From: Sambucus nigra
Lineage: Eukaryota; Streptophyta; Magnoliopsida; Dipsacales; Adoxaceae
Length of the DNA: 64,000 nucleotides
NCBI GenBank assembly: GCA_949130495.1
Contig: OX422221.1
Location: 24,005,917-24,069,916, forward strand
Reading direction: 5' to 3'
Positions 34,066-46,658 of the stretch are shown piece after piece. The position numbers and the translations under genes were made by a program. Under the pieces are notes generated by a model. It did no database searches and was not told the origin of the DNA. It saw only the letters and a list, made by a program, of their open reading frames with translations. How positions within the stretch are numbered: position 1 is the first letter of the stretch; the number at the start of each line of letters is the position of its first letter.

Positions 34066-34362
34066 TGGATACTTCATGACTGGAGTGATGATTATTGCAT
34101 GAAATTGCTAAAGAACTGCTACAAGGCATTGCCGTATGATGGTAAGGTAATAGTTATGGACGCCATTCTTCCTGTGATTCCCGACACTAGTGCATCTGAA
34201 AAGAGCACGATGCAAATAGACCTTGTTGTGATGACTCATTACCAGGGAGGAAAAGAGCGCACTGAACAAGAGTTTTTTGCTTTAGCAAAAGGAGCTGGAT
34301 TTGCAGGCATTAGATTGGAGTGCCTTGTTTTCAACTTATGGATCATGGAGTTTTATAAGTAG
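34066..34362 (+). CDS. O-methyltransferase (COMT-like), exon 4 with stop
   Basis: The acceptor is ttttttcaatag. The exon encodes WILHDWSDDYCMKLLKNCY, where the His of HDW is the catalytic base in COMT-type enzymes. It continues with GKVIVMDAILPVIPDTSAS, then IDLVVMTHYQGGKERTEQEF, FALAKGAGFAGIRLEC, and ends LWIMEFYK followed by TAG. The frame is open throughout. The position usually filled by a conserved acidic Glu (AECILP in alfalfa COMT) is Asp here (MDAILP), while the second Glu in GGKERTEQEF region is kept. Exons 2-4 encode about 223 residues of an expected 350-370, the difference being exon 1. The gene could be functional only if exon 1 lies elsewhere upstream. Confidence 0.93.
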   Translation, partial: WILHDWSDDYCMKLLKNCYKALPYDGKVIVMDAILPVIPDTSASEKSTMQIDLVVMTHYQGGKERTEQEFFALAKGAGFAGIRLECLVFNLWIMEFYK

Positions 34363-34396
34363 ATGACTTCTTAACTACCCATGTTTCATGTTAAAA

Positions 34397-34646
34397 ACTC
34401 CCATCCGTCTTAAAATAATCAATACTTTTGTATGAATAATTTTGGAGAGACTCAAAAATCATATGCCTAAATCAGACCCGTTGAGTTATGAAAAGGGTGT
34501 TGGTTAGTGTTTTTAATTGATCTCAAAGTGGTTCTCACACATTAACTAATATATGACTAAAGCATCATATCGTTCTGATTTCTTAATTTGTGGGTCTCTC
34601 CAAAATAGATCATTTCATAGAAGTTTGTTGTTGTCTTAGTAGGAAC
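34397..34646. mobile_element. Stowaway-like MITE, about 250 bp, in the 3' region of the O-methyltransferase gene
   Basis: The left end reads ctcccatccgtcttaaaata and the right end mirrors it loosely. An inner pair is clearer: attttggagagactcaaaaa on the left against attttggagagacccacaaa on the reverse complement of the right. It starts about 35 bp after the stop codon, so it probably lies in the 3' UTR. The exact termini and TA duplication are uncertain. Confidence 0.6.
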
Positions 34647-37600
34647 ATCGTCCCATTATATAACTTACTTCTTAATTATCCTAAACGTGTATCGATTTAT
34701 TATTATGGTCGGTGAGACTTGAATGTGTGTTGTGTTGGGGAGGAAGTTATAATAAAGATCATCTTTTTTTTTTCTCGTGTCCCTTCTCAAATAAGATTTC
34801 GAGAGTCGTCCCATAGAATTTTTTTTGGTGACTAGCTATTGTGCTTTCTTAGAATACCATAGTGATAAATTCACATGTTAAGTTTAGATATGGCCAACAT
34901 CTCAATATCTTGTTTTTTAAACCTTTGTGCATCAATTATAAGACATTATTACTTGTTTTCGATTTGTGGAAAAGTGAAATAACTCAATCGAAAAGAGCAC
35001 TTAGAAGAACATAGGGTAAAGCAAGGATATGAAGTGTTTTTTCCTATATTGTTTCTACTGCGTTATGCACTAAACCATTCCTAGTATTTTTTTTAAAACA
35101 AGTGGATGAAAGGATAATAGGTTTTGAAAGGAGGTCAAGCTCAAATATATCTCTGAAAAAGTGAAAAGAAGATCTTTTAAACATTGATGAACATGGAAGA
35201 ATTATGCTTAATTCTATGAGAAATACAAATGGTACGTTTCGTTATGAATTTATAAAATCTCGTTTAAAAATTATTTTGGCGATTAATTTTATAAACTAGT
35301 TTATTAACATTTTCGAGCATTTCTAAAAGTTAATCAACATTTGTGTGGTTGAATGGCAATTTTCAATATAGGCTAGTCTTCTCTTGGTTTTCATATGTTT
35401 GTAGTTGGGGTATGTCCCTTTCACATAATTATTCCTTGTTGCATGATTTAAATTCACATATCCCCCCACCCCCAACCGCACTAAAAAGGAATAATTTTTT
35501 TTGTTAAAAGCGGGGAATATAATGAGTTCTGAAATTGGTGAATAACAAGAAGATAAAGAAATCAATTGGTTGAAAGGTGTTCGTGAAGGAAAATGGCAAT
35601 AAAATCTAATGAAGCTTTGGATTAGATGCTTAACAAATATTAAGGTCTCTCTTTAGCACTATCCTTTTTAGATTAGGGCATGTTATTGTTAAAAAATTAT
35701 TTTAAACCCCAAGTGCGTTTCTTTTATATGAAGTATGAATGGACGTGTATAGTCTGATTCAAATTTTGAGGCTCTTTTATCTCATAACCACTAATCTCTG
35801 ACAATATTACAAAGCAAACACTCTTCCATATCCTCAAGATCAAAATTTTAAAAACAAGTAACCTTTAAGTGTGTGAAAATAATTTCAAAACCATGCTACA
35901 AACTCCTTTTGTTCTTAAATAAACATAATTACCCATATCACTTATACAACATCATGAAGGAATTTCAATTCACCAAATATTGGGGATTATGAACATAAGA
36001 ACGGGATAATGATGGGAAATGGGATTTATAATGCGTATAAATACACGTCTCTTGGTGAAACAATACATTACATGGATTTATTCTTGTTAGGGTCTTTTGA
36101 AAAATAAGGAAAAAGGAAGCATGATTTATTTTTTGTAAACAATGCTGTAAAATTAATTACTCATTAAACTAAATTTTAGCTTAGCAGGTCTTCTAGTTGA
36201 GTTCCTTTTCGATGTTCCGAAGTATTTTAGTGTATGTTGCTTTGATTTTTTGTAGCAAATCTTTCCTTAAATATCATAAAATACGAATGGTATTTAGGCA
36301 TCACGAGCACAATATGAGAAGGTTATAATATACAATTGAGTTGTACTGAATTTTAGGCAAAGACTCGAAGGTCTCTAAAACTTAGTTGACTTAGTAAAAC
36401 TCGTGTTATAAACAATTGGGATATTTACACTTTAGGGTCCTCTAATCATGTGTATTTGTAGTCTTTGGCTCAAAGTTGTGCGGATTGTGGCCAATTTTCA
36501 CTTTTGTATTGCCTTATAATGTTGTTTACGATACCCTTTCTATTGTAATTGTCATAAAAGGTGAAAATGGACCCGAAAGTGTAGATATTCAAATCCTTGG
36601 ATCCTAGACTGAAAATACGCGTTGGTACTAGTCCCCAAAATGGCAATAGCTCATTAAAATTATAATATAGCTTTATTGTTTAACAAAACTGTGAGTTGTT
36701 ATTATAAAAGAAATTATAAAACTATCAACTCATATTATAATTTGTTTTGCTAATATATTATTGGGGTCATAATATAATATTTCTTCATAATGACTTTATT
36801 TTAAAACATGTAAGACTTTTGAATATATTGAAATATGCTGATGTATATATCATCATGTTAAATTTTTTTAAATCACTTGATATTTTTTAAAAAATTCGAT
36901 CGAGTTTCATTTTTTTATTTATGAAAATCAATATGTTTTAACATTAAAATTATGCTCAACAAAAACAAATAAATCCAAAACTAAATAACCAGTAAATCCC
37001 TTCCGCTGTTTGTAACACAAATGAGGACATAAATTAATTTCATCAATGTGATGCCCCATTTTCGAGGGTCAATGAAGAAAAGCTTTTATACTTTGAATTC
37101 TTCTAAGAAAATTCTCCTTTTGAAATAAAATATTTCTTTCACATTTTTTTCGTAAAATTCGTTAAATCTAATTAATGAAATAATGATCAATGTATAAAAT
37201 TTATAAGAACACTTAAAATAAAAGAATTTTGCAAATTCCATAAAGTAAGTAACAATTTAAAAAACTACAAGTCACCGTGCCTTAATACAAACCAAATTTA
37301 AAACACTTCCAAATAGCGTGAACCAAAAAAAAGTTCCATTTAAGTTATACATTTAATGAATATAGTAAACAAAGCTCTATTACCGTGTTAATCCTTCATT
37401 GCCTCTCATAATTTCTTTGCCTTTATTTTTCCCTGACGTACCTGGGGGTTTCGACTAGTGGTGGGTTATGAGCATGCACCCAGTAGGAGAAATACTAGTA
37501 GAGGAGTACGTACAAAAAATATCAATACATATAAAGTATATTTTAGCAATTATGAAATCATCATTCATTTGATTGAAAGTTCTCATGAAAAATGGAACGT

Positions 37601-38304
37601 GACACGCACTTGACGTTTTGAGCATGTAATCCAGGCGATGATCCCACTCACACTTAATATTTCGTTTAATACAACATGTATCCTGTTCATTGAACTATTA
37701 AGAAAGTTTCATATCTTTCAAGTTGTTTCATAAACATGCCTTTGAAATAATGAGAGTGGGGCGCTCAAAATCACCTTGTAACTTGATTAATTGGGGTACC
37801 AATCCATGAGTCTTATACATCCTTTCCCTGACTCCCACCATGCCGGAATATGTCACTGATGAGTGGTTTTATGTCTAAGCATTAAGTCGTACCCTAAGGC
37901 TTTGAGCCCTACTTAAATTTTCTAGTCACTTCCTAGTGTCTTTTACTTGTTACATCATTGTAATCCTTTTTCCTTTCTTTCATTATTCTCCACTTTTAAG
38001 CCTTTTTCCCTTTAATTACCTTTTAATGGCCTAGGATGCCATATACCCGGGACGGTACTAGTCACAAAACATAATTTTCATCTTTCACACTGTATCAAAA
38101 GTTTGTTTTAATTTTACCTTTCACTCAGTATTTCCGTTTTGAAGATAATTTTATCTATCTATTCTTGCGAAACTTAACATTTGGATTCAGAATACCATTT
38201 TTACACTTTAATGTGTTTTTCACTATTCACGAGTAATTATAAATTTTCATACTATACACTTTTCCAAAAATGCTCCTTTTCAACCTTTATTTACATTACA
38301 TGAG
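34647..38304. other. Intergenic, no recognised feature
   Basis: AT-rich DNA with only short accidental frames. No conserved protein words, RNA structure or bounded repeat were found on either strand. Confidence 0.45.
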
Positions 38305-39795
38305 TGTAACACCCCGTATTTTTGAGTAATATTAATTTAATTAATTTGAGTATTTTTTTAATCATACGAGCGCCGTAATTTAATTGAATTAATTATTATG
38401 TGTGAAGTAATTATTATGTGGCTATTAAAATATTAATCGGGAGATATTATGATTAATATTTATGCAATAAAATTTCTAAGTGAATATTAAACAAATATTC
38501 TACGTCATAGCAAGTGATAGTGATATGACGGTACTATATCTCACCGGGAGTCGAATGTAGACTATATGAGGTTGAGAGAGGAGATTATTGAAGAGCAACT
38601 CAGATGGAAATTCCGAGGTCACGGTTGGTTCCGAAAGGGTAGAGATAGTCAAAATAATGTACCCCGGGGTAGTAATTGGGTCCCGTGGCCTTTTAAGACA
38701 TAACTGGGCCCACACGGGGGGATTCATGTCATTTGGGCTAGGGCCATCAACCTAATTTTTGGATTAAGATCTTTAAACCTAAGTTCTGGAATTAGAGGCA
38801 GCCATAACTCGGATTGAAAACCCTAAAACTTGAGAGAAAAGAAGAGGAAGAAAGTGAGGAGCTTTTGGGATCCAAATCAAAGAGGAATTGAGTGTGTTCT
38901 TCATCAATTCATCTTCTACACCACGAAATCAGACCCTACGAATCTAATAAAGCAAGTGGTTATCTTGATTTCAAATCAAATATGTGAATTTTGTCTTCAT
39001 ATCATAGTGGGTGTAATCGAAATCCATTTTGGGTGGGTTTTAACGTGAAATGGGTTTTGGGTAATTAGGGTATTGTGTGTAGATTTAATACTCAATTCGT
39101 GATGGAAATATATCAATATATTTCGAAATCATATGTATGTTTGAAATCCAGGTGCTAGGTTTAGTTAATTGATAGTTATGAAATCAAATCTAGGATGAGA
39201 TTTGGATGAACCGTAATAAACCCAAATCCGTAAATATTGGAGGATGTTATAAACTGATGATGTTTAGGGATCATTATGATGATTAAAACATTTTTTGAAG
39301 GTAAATATATGATGGGGAGAATTAATTGAGGCCTGGAATTAAAGATCAAAATCTTAGACGTTTAACAATGGTGGAAAAACAGAATTGGGGAGGATGTTGT
39401 GACCTGATCGATTGGTGATCCTTATTCTTGGCAGTTTCACTTAGTTATTTATATAGGTAAGATTTTCTTTGGTTTTTTTAGGCATATTAATTTAGTGAAA
39501 AATAAATATGGGGCTTATGTCCTAAATATTATAGAATGATATAATTGGGATTAGTAAACAGTGTGACAGATATTTAATGAATTTAGAGAAATAAATTCAT
39601 AAAGGTTTAATTACGGGCCGATTGGATGAGTTCGGGTAAATTATTAAGTGAAGGTACTTTAATTTATTTAATGGATGTGAAATTAAATAAAATAAGAGTC
39701 AGGATAGAGAATCGAGTATTACAGGCTAGCGCTACGGGAGTTCGGAACGGGTTAGCCGATTTTAAATTAATTATATATATACAGGATGTGTGATA

Positions 39796-39831
<36 letters not shown>

Positions 39832-40947
39832 TTGTGTTCTTTATGAATATAGTTGCTAGATATTTATGTGATTACATACCCCTCTAGTGATATCATTGGA
39901 GGTAGAGCGATGTGGGTGAATCCCCTGGCTAGTGGATGCCGGGATAGTGTAGTCCCTAGGTCATATCATCCGGTACTTTTATTGCGTAATTTATTTTTGA
40001 GGTGGGTGTTTTGTGTATGATCCGGTCTCACACGCAATGTAGGAATTTTAGGGTCTGTGTGAATGTATTTCATGCATCACTAGTGTGAAGGTTATCTAGG
40101 TAATTAAAGTTGAATTGATTAAATAAGTTAATAAGTATAATAACTTTTAAGTCAAAGTAAGGAATACTCGGGTTAGAGTGGTAAGCTATAAAGGGTGTGC
40201 TAAGACTAGTTAGGTGGGTAGCATAACTAGTGGGTTAGGAGGTAATCGATAGGTGTGCACATTAGTTGAGGAGTGAGCTATACCTCAATAGAGTGCGAAA
40301 CTATCTTGAATATGAAAAGGTTTCATGCCAAATTAAATTATTGCATTTTAATCACTTGCTAAAATTTTCACAAGATTTTCTAGCACTCTCACCCGTGTTA
40401 AAAATATTTTACAAAACAATTTTAGGTGTCCAGCCACTGGGATGCCCAGCTTGAGGATTTTCTCTCCAGGGATGTGTAGTTGCAGCATTGTGGAGGCTTG
40501 CAGGATTTGATTTAGACGGTTCAACTTATTCATTCCTATTTAGGATTTTCATTTCAGTATTCCCTTTTGGCATGTTTCCCATTCATACTCTTCAGTATTT
40601 TAGTCTATTATCAAATTCGATTAAGATTTAGTTTTATTTATTTCAGATTGTAGTTGGATTAATTGTTTTATGAACCGATGGTTTATTCGGTCTTATTTAC
40701 TTATATATCTGTCATGGATTGTTCAGACAATTATCGAGTGTGGATGGTTTGGTTAAATTGATTTAGTTTTATTTTTGCATGTTGTTAAGTTAATAACAAG
40801 ATAAAATTTAGCACCGACTTACTTTAACATAGGTGGTTAGTAAATTAAATAGTTTTCAAAAGTGATGGTAAGAATGAACCTTATGCGATTCCTATTCATT
40901 TTGATAAAGGATCGATCACCCATGTTTAAATTAGGCGGGGTGCCACA
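38305..40947 (+). repeat. Plus-strand Tekay/Del-type gypsy LTR (element C), 2.64 kb
   Basis: It begins TGTAACACCCCGTA at 38305 and ends ggcggggtgccaca at 40947, with a tRNA-Met primer site two bases later. The TGT.ACACCCC start and length match the related LTRs at 41100-62420 read on the other strand. A TA microsatellite lies at about 39797-39830. No matching second LTR of C was found; the internal region after 41 kb is replaced by other elements. Confidence 0.8.
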
Positions 40948-40949
40948 GA

Positions 40950-40961
40950 TGGTATCAGAGC
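40950..40961 (+). other. Primer binding site (initiator tRNA-Met) of element C
   Basis: Exact TGGTATCAGAGC two bases after the LTR end. The following 133 bp (catcaggttttagtg...) resemble the leader of the minus-strand elements (catcaggttctagtg). Confidence 0.92.
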
Positions 40962-41099
40962 ATCAGGTTTTAGTGTTTATAGGATCTGTGCGGCTTACTA
41001 CGATTTTAGCGTAGCGTTCCTTGATATAAAGCCCTATTATAGGATTGTTGTATCCCTCTTCGTACCCTCGTTTACATTATCCTGCTAATTAATACCCCG

Positions 41100-44058
41100 T
41101 GTGACACCCCGACTAATTAAATACCGGGTAGCTACTCCTTTATTAAATCAATACAAAATGCCAAGTTGGTCCAGTTAATAGCATCACTGTCGAAAACATT
41201 TTTAATGATTACTAACCACCTAGTATTTAAAAGTGAGTTGTCAAATTTTAAATTAAATCTGATTAACATGCAATAAATGAAATATAGAAATATAACACAA
41301 CCATTCACGATAAAGTCCAACTATAATGAATCAATAAGTAAAGATGAGTCTCGAGGAAATACTCCTCACAACAATCCCAATATGAAATGAAATAGAACAA
41401 GTCTTCATACTGAATCAATTACAAAACCAAAGTCTGAATAACTGATATATAAAAGAAAATGTCTCTAAAAGAAATGGGCGACATGCCCTACAACTGATGA
41501 AATCTGAATATGGAGTCAAGGCAAATGAAGCGTCTAATAGCAAGGCCCTGTAACTTCCACAACAACTACATCTCGTCACCTGACTGGAAATACTATGCAT
41601 GGTGTCCTTGTGGCTGAGCACCTAAAAATGGTTTTTACAAAAAAGATAGATTTGAAAGCAAACGGGTCAGAGCCCGAATGTGGAGAGTATTTTAAAAACA
41701 TCAAGTGCTTTAATAACAATTAAAACAATGAATGCAAGATACATGATAGGACGTGCTCTCACATGAAATACTCACCTCTCATCTAACAGTGCACTCCTAA
41801 CGTTCCTGTACCCATTCATGTGTTATTTATCTAACTAAACCATCATAAATTCTAACCCAACTACTCGATTCACAATATGAATTCCCAATGTTATTACTTA
41901 AATAGATAGCTTTACTTGAACTTGGATTCTCAATTATTAGCATAACAATTCACGGCATGTTATCCCTTTTTAACTCTACAAGTAGTTACTATAAATTATT
42001 CTCGCAATTTAAACATAACAAATTCCTTTTCATTGACCCGTATATTATTCACATCATAAATATACTATACAAGCACCTCGAGGCTAAGCTGTGGTGCACA
42101 CATACTCTGCTATCCATCCCGGTACATCACGTACATAAGGATTACGAATTCCGAATCTCTCATGAATTGTTAGAATAAACACCACACACAAAAATGGAGG
42201 CGAACATAATTCAACATATCCATGGTCACGTACATACCTACGCTCCATAGTCAGCTGGCTTAATAACTCACAATTAAGTCATTCCCTTGAACTATGTCCT
42301 CTAGGTACCAAACTAAATCCGGGCACACAAGGATTAGAAGGCCCTAAGCGAACGTAAACCTCCCGTGATAGCAAGTATGGTAGGTATGTCACACACATAA
42401 GATCATATACTAAGCATGCACACATCTTAGATATCTCAATATTAATAAAGGTATTTTCTACATCCTTATACCATTATTCCAAATGTATACATTTTAAGTC
42501 TTCCGATAATATATAATGTAGAATGTCGACACATCTCACGTCATAGATTCTTATACTTAAAAACTATCTCAAAGGGGTTACTAAGTTTCCTAATATTCTC
42601 ACATATTACATCATTATTCTTAAGGTCCTTACTTCTGCCCCAAACCTCAATTCATCAACTTATTCAAAATTACTCTATTAATCCTAATATTATCTGACTT
42701 ATCGATCTTCAATAGCTTTTAGAATAATTCCTAAAATTAAATTCTAATTAAGGTCCGAACTTTATAACCATACCTACTGGTCTTCCTTAAGTCTAAGGAT
42801 ATTCATAAGGTCTCCAATAATATTTTCCAAGGGTTAACATCATTAAAATTTAACTAGTCAAATTTTACTCTTTCTGGGAAGGTCGATCGATCGACCTTGA
42901 CCTTCGATCGATCGATGGTGGTCGATCGATCGACTGATGAATGTCGATCGATCGAACGCACTAGGTAGGTTGCGGGCTGCTTCGTTTGTAGTTTTCAAAT
43001 CAACTCAAAACACCATTAACAAGCATGAAACTCTAAGATAACGTTATAATATCATCATACAACCATCCTACAACTGTTTTAACATTCTAAAACCAATAAT
43101 TCATCATTCAAGGGCTTTGTATGGATCAAATCTTCATCAAGAATTCCAGTTTTCTATTTCTTTCAAGAACATTAATAAAATTCTTCTAAAATCCGTTTTT
43201 AAATCATCAAGGGTCATAATTCTGAATTCATAATTCGTCCAGAATGTTTCTACATGCAGTCCCTAACATAGTTCATAGTTTTACATCTTCAAATTCATGG
43301 GTCTAATCAATCTTCCAAGATAAATTTGATAATTTCCTAAACATGGAAAAGCATAGCATTAAATCAATTGGAATTAAACCACTTGACTTAATCTTTCTCT
43401 AAATTTGAGGTTGAATCTTGAAGGTTGAATCTGTTCTCTCTCTCTCTCTTTGCAGAATTCTCCTATTTCTCTCTCTCTCTACAAGTTCTTCTTAAGGTGA
43501 TAATGGAGGTGGGGTTGGTTTTTGCCAAGTTTTAAAGTTTCTAACTTCTACCGTAGCCCACTACCTAAATTGGGGTTGAAAATGGCTTAGTGGGTTAAGA
43601 CTAAGTCATATTTTTAACTCTAATTTTCGTGGGTTTTATTTACCCAATTTCCGAAATATCCAAACTACCCTTATACGTTGCCGGTGTGGCCTTTAAATGC
43701 ATCGGGACCCAAACCAAGCTCCCGGCTAGTGTTTTTTGACTATTTCGACCCTTCCGGACTCGTTGGCGCACTCAAAATGACCATAAGGGTGATAAAAATA
43801 AAATTCACTTTTTAACTCAAATAATTATATTCCTGACGCGACTGTCACGCGCGTCCCAACAAAATTTCCCAAATTGTCGTATTTCAATCTCGCGACAATT
43901 TCAATAGTTCCAATATTCATATATTGCCATATATACACATTATAATCAAATACTAACTCACATCTCGTTAATATTTTATCCGGATTAATTTTCAATTAAT
44001 ACACATTTAATTCAATTAATCCCCAAAAATAGATATCACGAAAATACGGGGTATTACA
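41100..44058 (-). repeat. LTR A, left (3' LTR of outer element), 2.96 kb
   Basis: Runs from TGTGACACCCCG to TACGGGGTATTACA in + orientation. A polypurine tract (reverse complement cttcccccct) follows at 44061-44070. It matches 59464-62420 along its whole length with scattered differences. A cluster of tcgatcgatcga repeats lies at 42881-42957. Confidence 0.93.
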
Positions 44059-44100
44059 TACTTCCCCCCTAATAACTGAATTTCGTCCCGAAATTCGGAA

Positions 44101-45521
44101 CTAGAAAGTACCTGGTAAGAACAACTCTGGATAGCATTCGCGCATCTCATCCTCGCGCTCCCATGTGGACTCCTCGACATTATGATGTCGCCACTGAACA
44201 CGTACTAACGGAACAATCTTTGACCGCAGTTTCCGCTCACTTCGGTCCAAAATAGCAATCGGCCCCTCCTCGTAGGAGCTATCAGGCTGGAGATCAATGT
44301 CCTCCAAATCAATATGAGAATGAGCCAAATCGTCTCTAAGATATTTCCTTAGCGAGGAAATATGAAATACATCGTGAATCCGATGCAAATGTTCCGATAA
44401 CCCAAGCCTATACGCACCCGGTCCAATCCGCTCAATAATAGGAAATGGTCCCACATATCTCGGTGCCAACTTCCATTTCTTCCCGAAACGAATAATCCCC
44501 TTCATAGGAGATACTCTGAGCAAAACCTGGTCCCCCACTTCAAATTCCATGAAGGATCTCTTCGCATCAGCATAGCTCTTCTGCCTGTCCTGAGCTACCC
44601 GAATGTGACTCCGTATCAGCTCTATCCTTGCCGAAGTATCCTGAATCACTTCCGGCCCAAGTAGTTTGTTGTCCCCCACTTCCAACCAACATGCTGGGGA
44701 ACGATAAGGTCTACCGTACAATGCCTCAAATGGAGCCATGCCAATGGTGAACTGGTAAGAGTTGTTGTAAGCAAACTCCACCAGTGGAAAATACTGCTCC
44801 CATCCACCCCCGAAGTCAATGATACACATCCGCAACATGTCTTCCAACATCTGATTGGTACGCTCGATTTGCCCATCGGTCTGCGGATGATAAGACGTAC
44901 TCAACCGCAATTCCGTGCCCATGGCCTCCTGAAAAATTTCCCAAAACCGTGAAACAAATATCTTGTCTCGGTCAGACACGATATTTAAGGGCACACCGTG
45001 AATTCTCACTATCTCTGCAATAAAGAGCTGGGCATATTGTCCCGTAGTGTAGTGTGTCCTTACGGGTAGAAAATGAGCGACTTTGGTCAACCTGTCCATA
45101 ATTACCCAAATGGAGTCGTGACCTCTCTGTGATGTAGGAGTCCTGCCGGTCTCTGATGATCCACTTTTACTAGCTGACAAGTGGCGCATTTCGAAACAAA
45201 CATGGCAATATCTCTCTTCATCCCGCTCCACCAATACTGACGTCTTATGTCCTGGTACATTTTGTCCCCATCGGGATGTACCGCGAACCCTGAGTCGTGC
45301 GACTCTGCCATCACCTCTTGTCGCAATTCCTCTCCTTCCGAAACTACCAGTCTCCCATTAGAGCGTAATCCCCCGTCTGAGCTAACGGTATAGGACTCGG
45401 CTCCCTCTGTTAATAATCGAACTATCGGCTCCTGACATAACGAGTCGTCTGCTTGTGCCTTTACTACTTTCGTGATAATCTGCGGTGTAATAGTCATCAC
45501 TGACATGAATGATCGGGCCAC
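44101..45521 (-). pseudogene. Element A integrase with chromodomain-like tail, broken
   Basis: The N-terminal zinc region is at 45521-45140 (MYQDIRRQYWWSGMKRDI, CATCQLVKVDHQRPAGLL). Compared with element B, about 67 bp are then missing at 45137. This removes the MDFITGLP-type segment with the first catalytic Asp and shifts the frame. The rest (RGHDSIWVIMDRLTKVAHFL, DRDKIFVSRFW, HPQTDGQIERTNQMLEDMLR) is readable to 44101 and ends in the tail WRHHNVEESTWEREDEMREC. The integrase cannot be active. Confidence 0.9.
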
Positions 45522-45554
45522 TGCATCCTGGTGTCCTAACTCCTTCCACTTTGC

Positions 45555-46658
45555 CTACCACAACCCTGCCACCTCATCTTCTGGCCTACGGCTCAACGCG
45601 TCTGCTACCACGTTAGCCTTCCCCGGGTGATATTGGATATCAAACTGATAGTCCTTCACAAACTCAAGCCACCTTCGCTGCCTCATAATCAGCTCCTTCT
45701 GCGTGAATAGGTACAGTAGGGACTTGTGGTCTGTGAACAATCGAAACTTCTCCCCCAAAAGATAATGTCTCCAAATCCGAAGGGCAAATACCAATGCCGC
45801 TAACTCCAAGTCATGGGTAGGGTAATTCTTCTCGTGAGGCTTAAGCTTACGGGAAGCATAAGCTATGGCCTGACTCTTCTGCTGTAGTACACCTCCAAGT
45901 CCTTGTAAGGACACATCGGTGTAAACAAGATACTCAACTCCCGGTCTCGGCAATGCTAACACAGGTGCTGAGGTTAACTTGTCCTTCAAGTCATCGAATG
46001 CTAACTGACATGCATCACTCCAAATGAACGGCACACCTTTACGAGTCAGATGTGTCATGGGACCCGCTATCTTGGAGAAACCCCGATTAAACCTCCTGTA
46101 GTATCCTGCTAAGCCCAAGAAACTACGAATCTCAGTCGGTGTCGTGGGCTGTCCCCACTCCCTCACCGCGGATACCTTCCCCGGATCAACAGATATCCCC
46201 CGGTCGGGAATAACATGCCCCAAAAACTGAACCTCTTTCAGCCAAAACCCGCACTTCTCATACTTTGCATACAACCCATTCTGACGTAGCGTCTACAAAA
46301 CCTGCCTCAAATGCTCGGCATGCTCCTCCTCTGTCTGGGAGTAAACCAGAATATCATCAATGAAGATAATGACGAACTGATCTAGGAACTCTCTGAACAC
46401 CCTATTCATCAAGTCCATAAACACGGCGGGAGCGTTGGTCAAACCAAAAGGCATAACCCGAAACTCGTAAGAACCATATCTCGTTAAGAAAGCAGTCTTC
46501 GAGATGTCCTCCTCCCTGATACGCAACTGATGGTAACCAGATCGCAAATCAATCTTCGAGAAGAAAGAAGCTTCTCTCAACTGGTCGAATAAGTCATCGA
46601 TTCGGGGCAACGGATACTTATTCCGTATCGTGACCTTATTCAACTCCCGGTAATTCAC
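45555..46658 (-). pseudogene. Element A reverse transcriptase and RNase H, with stops
   Basis: RT boxes include [39 protein letters not shown] and the catalytic [10 protein letters not shown] stop follows QVL (about 46290), then RT thumb ([18 protein letters not shown]) and RNase H ([35 protein letters not shown]) to a stop at 45552. The same frame is used throughout, so these are point nonsense changes. Confidence 0.9.

Noticed and set aside
42841..42960. tcgatcgatcga and tcgttcgaacga clusters as a CRISPR array
   Set aside because: Repeats are 12-bp palindromes with irregular spacing inside LTRs of a plant genome; there are no uniform spacers or cas genes.
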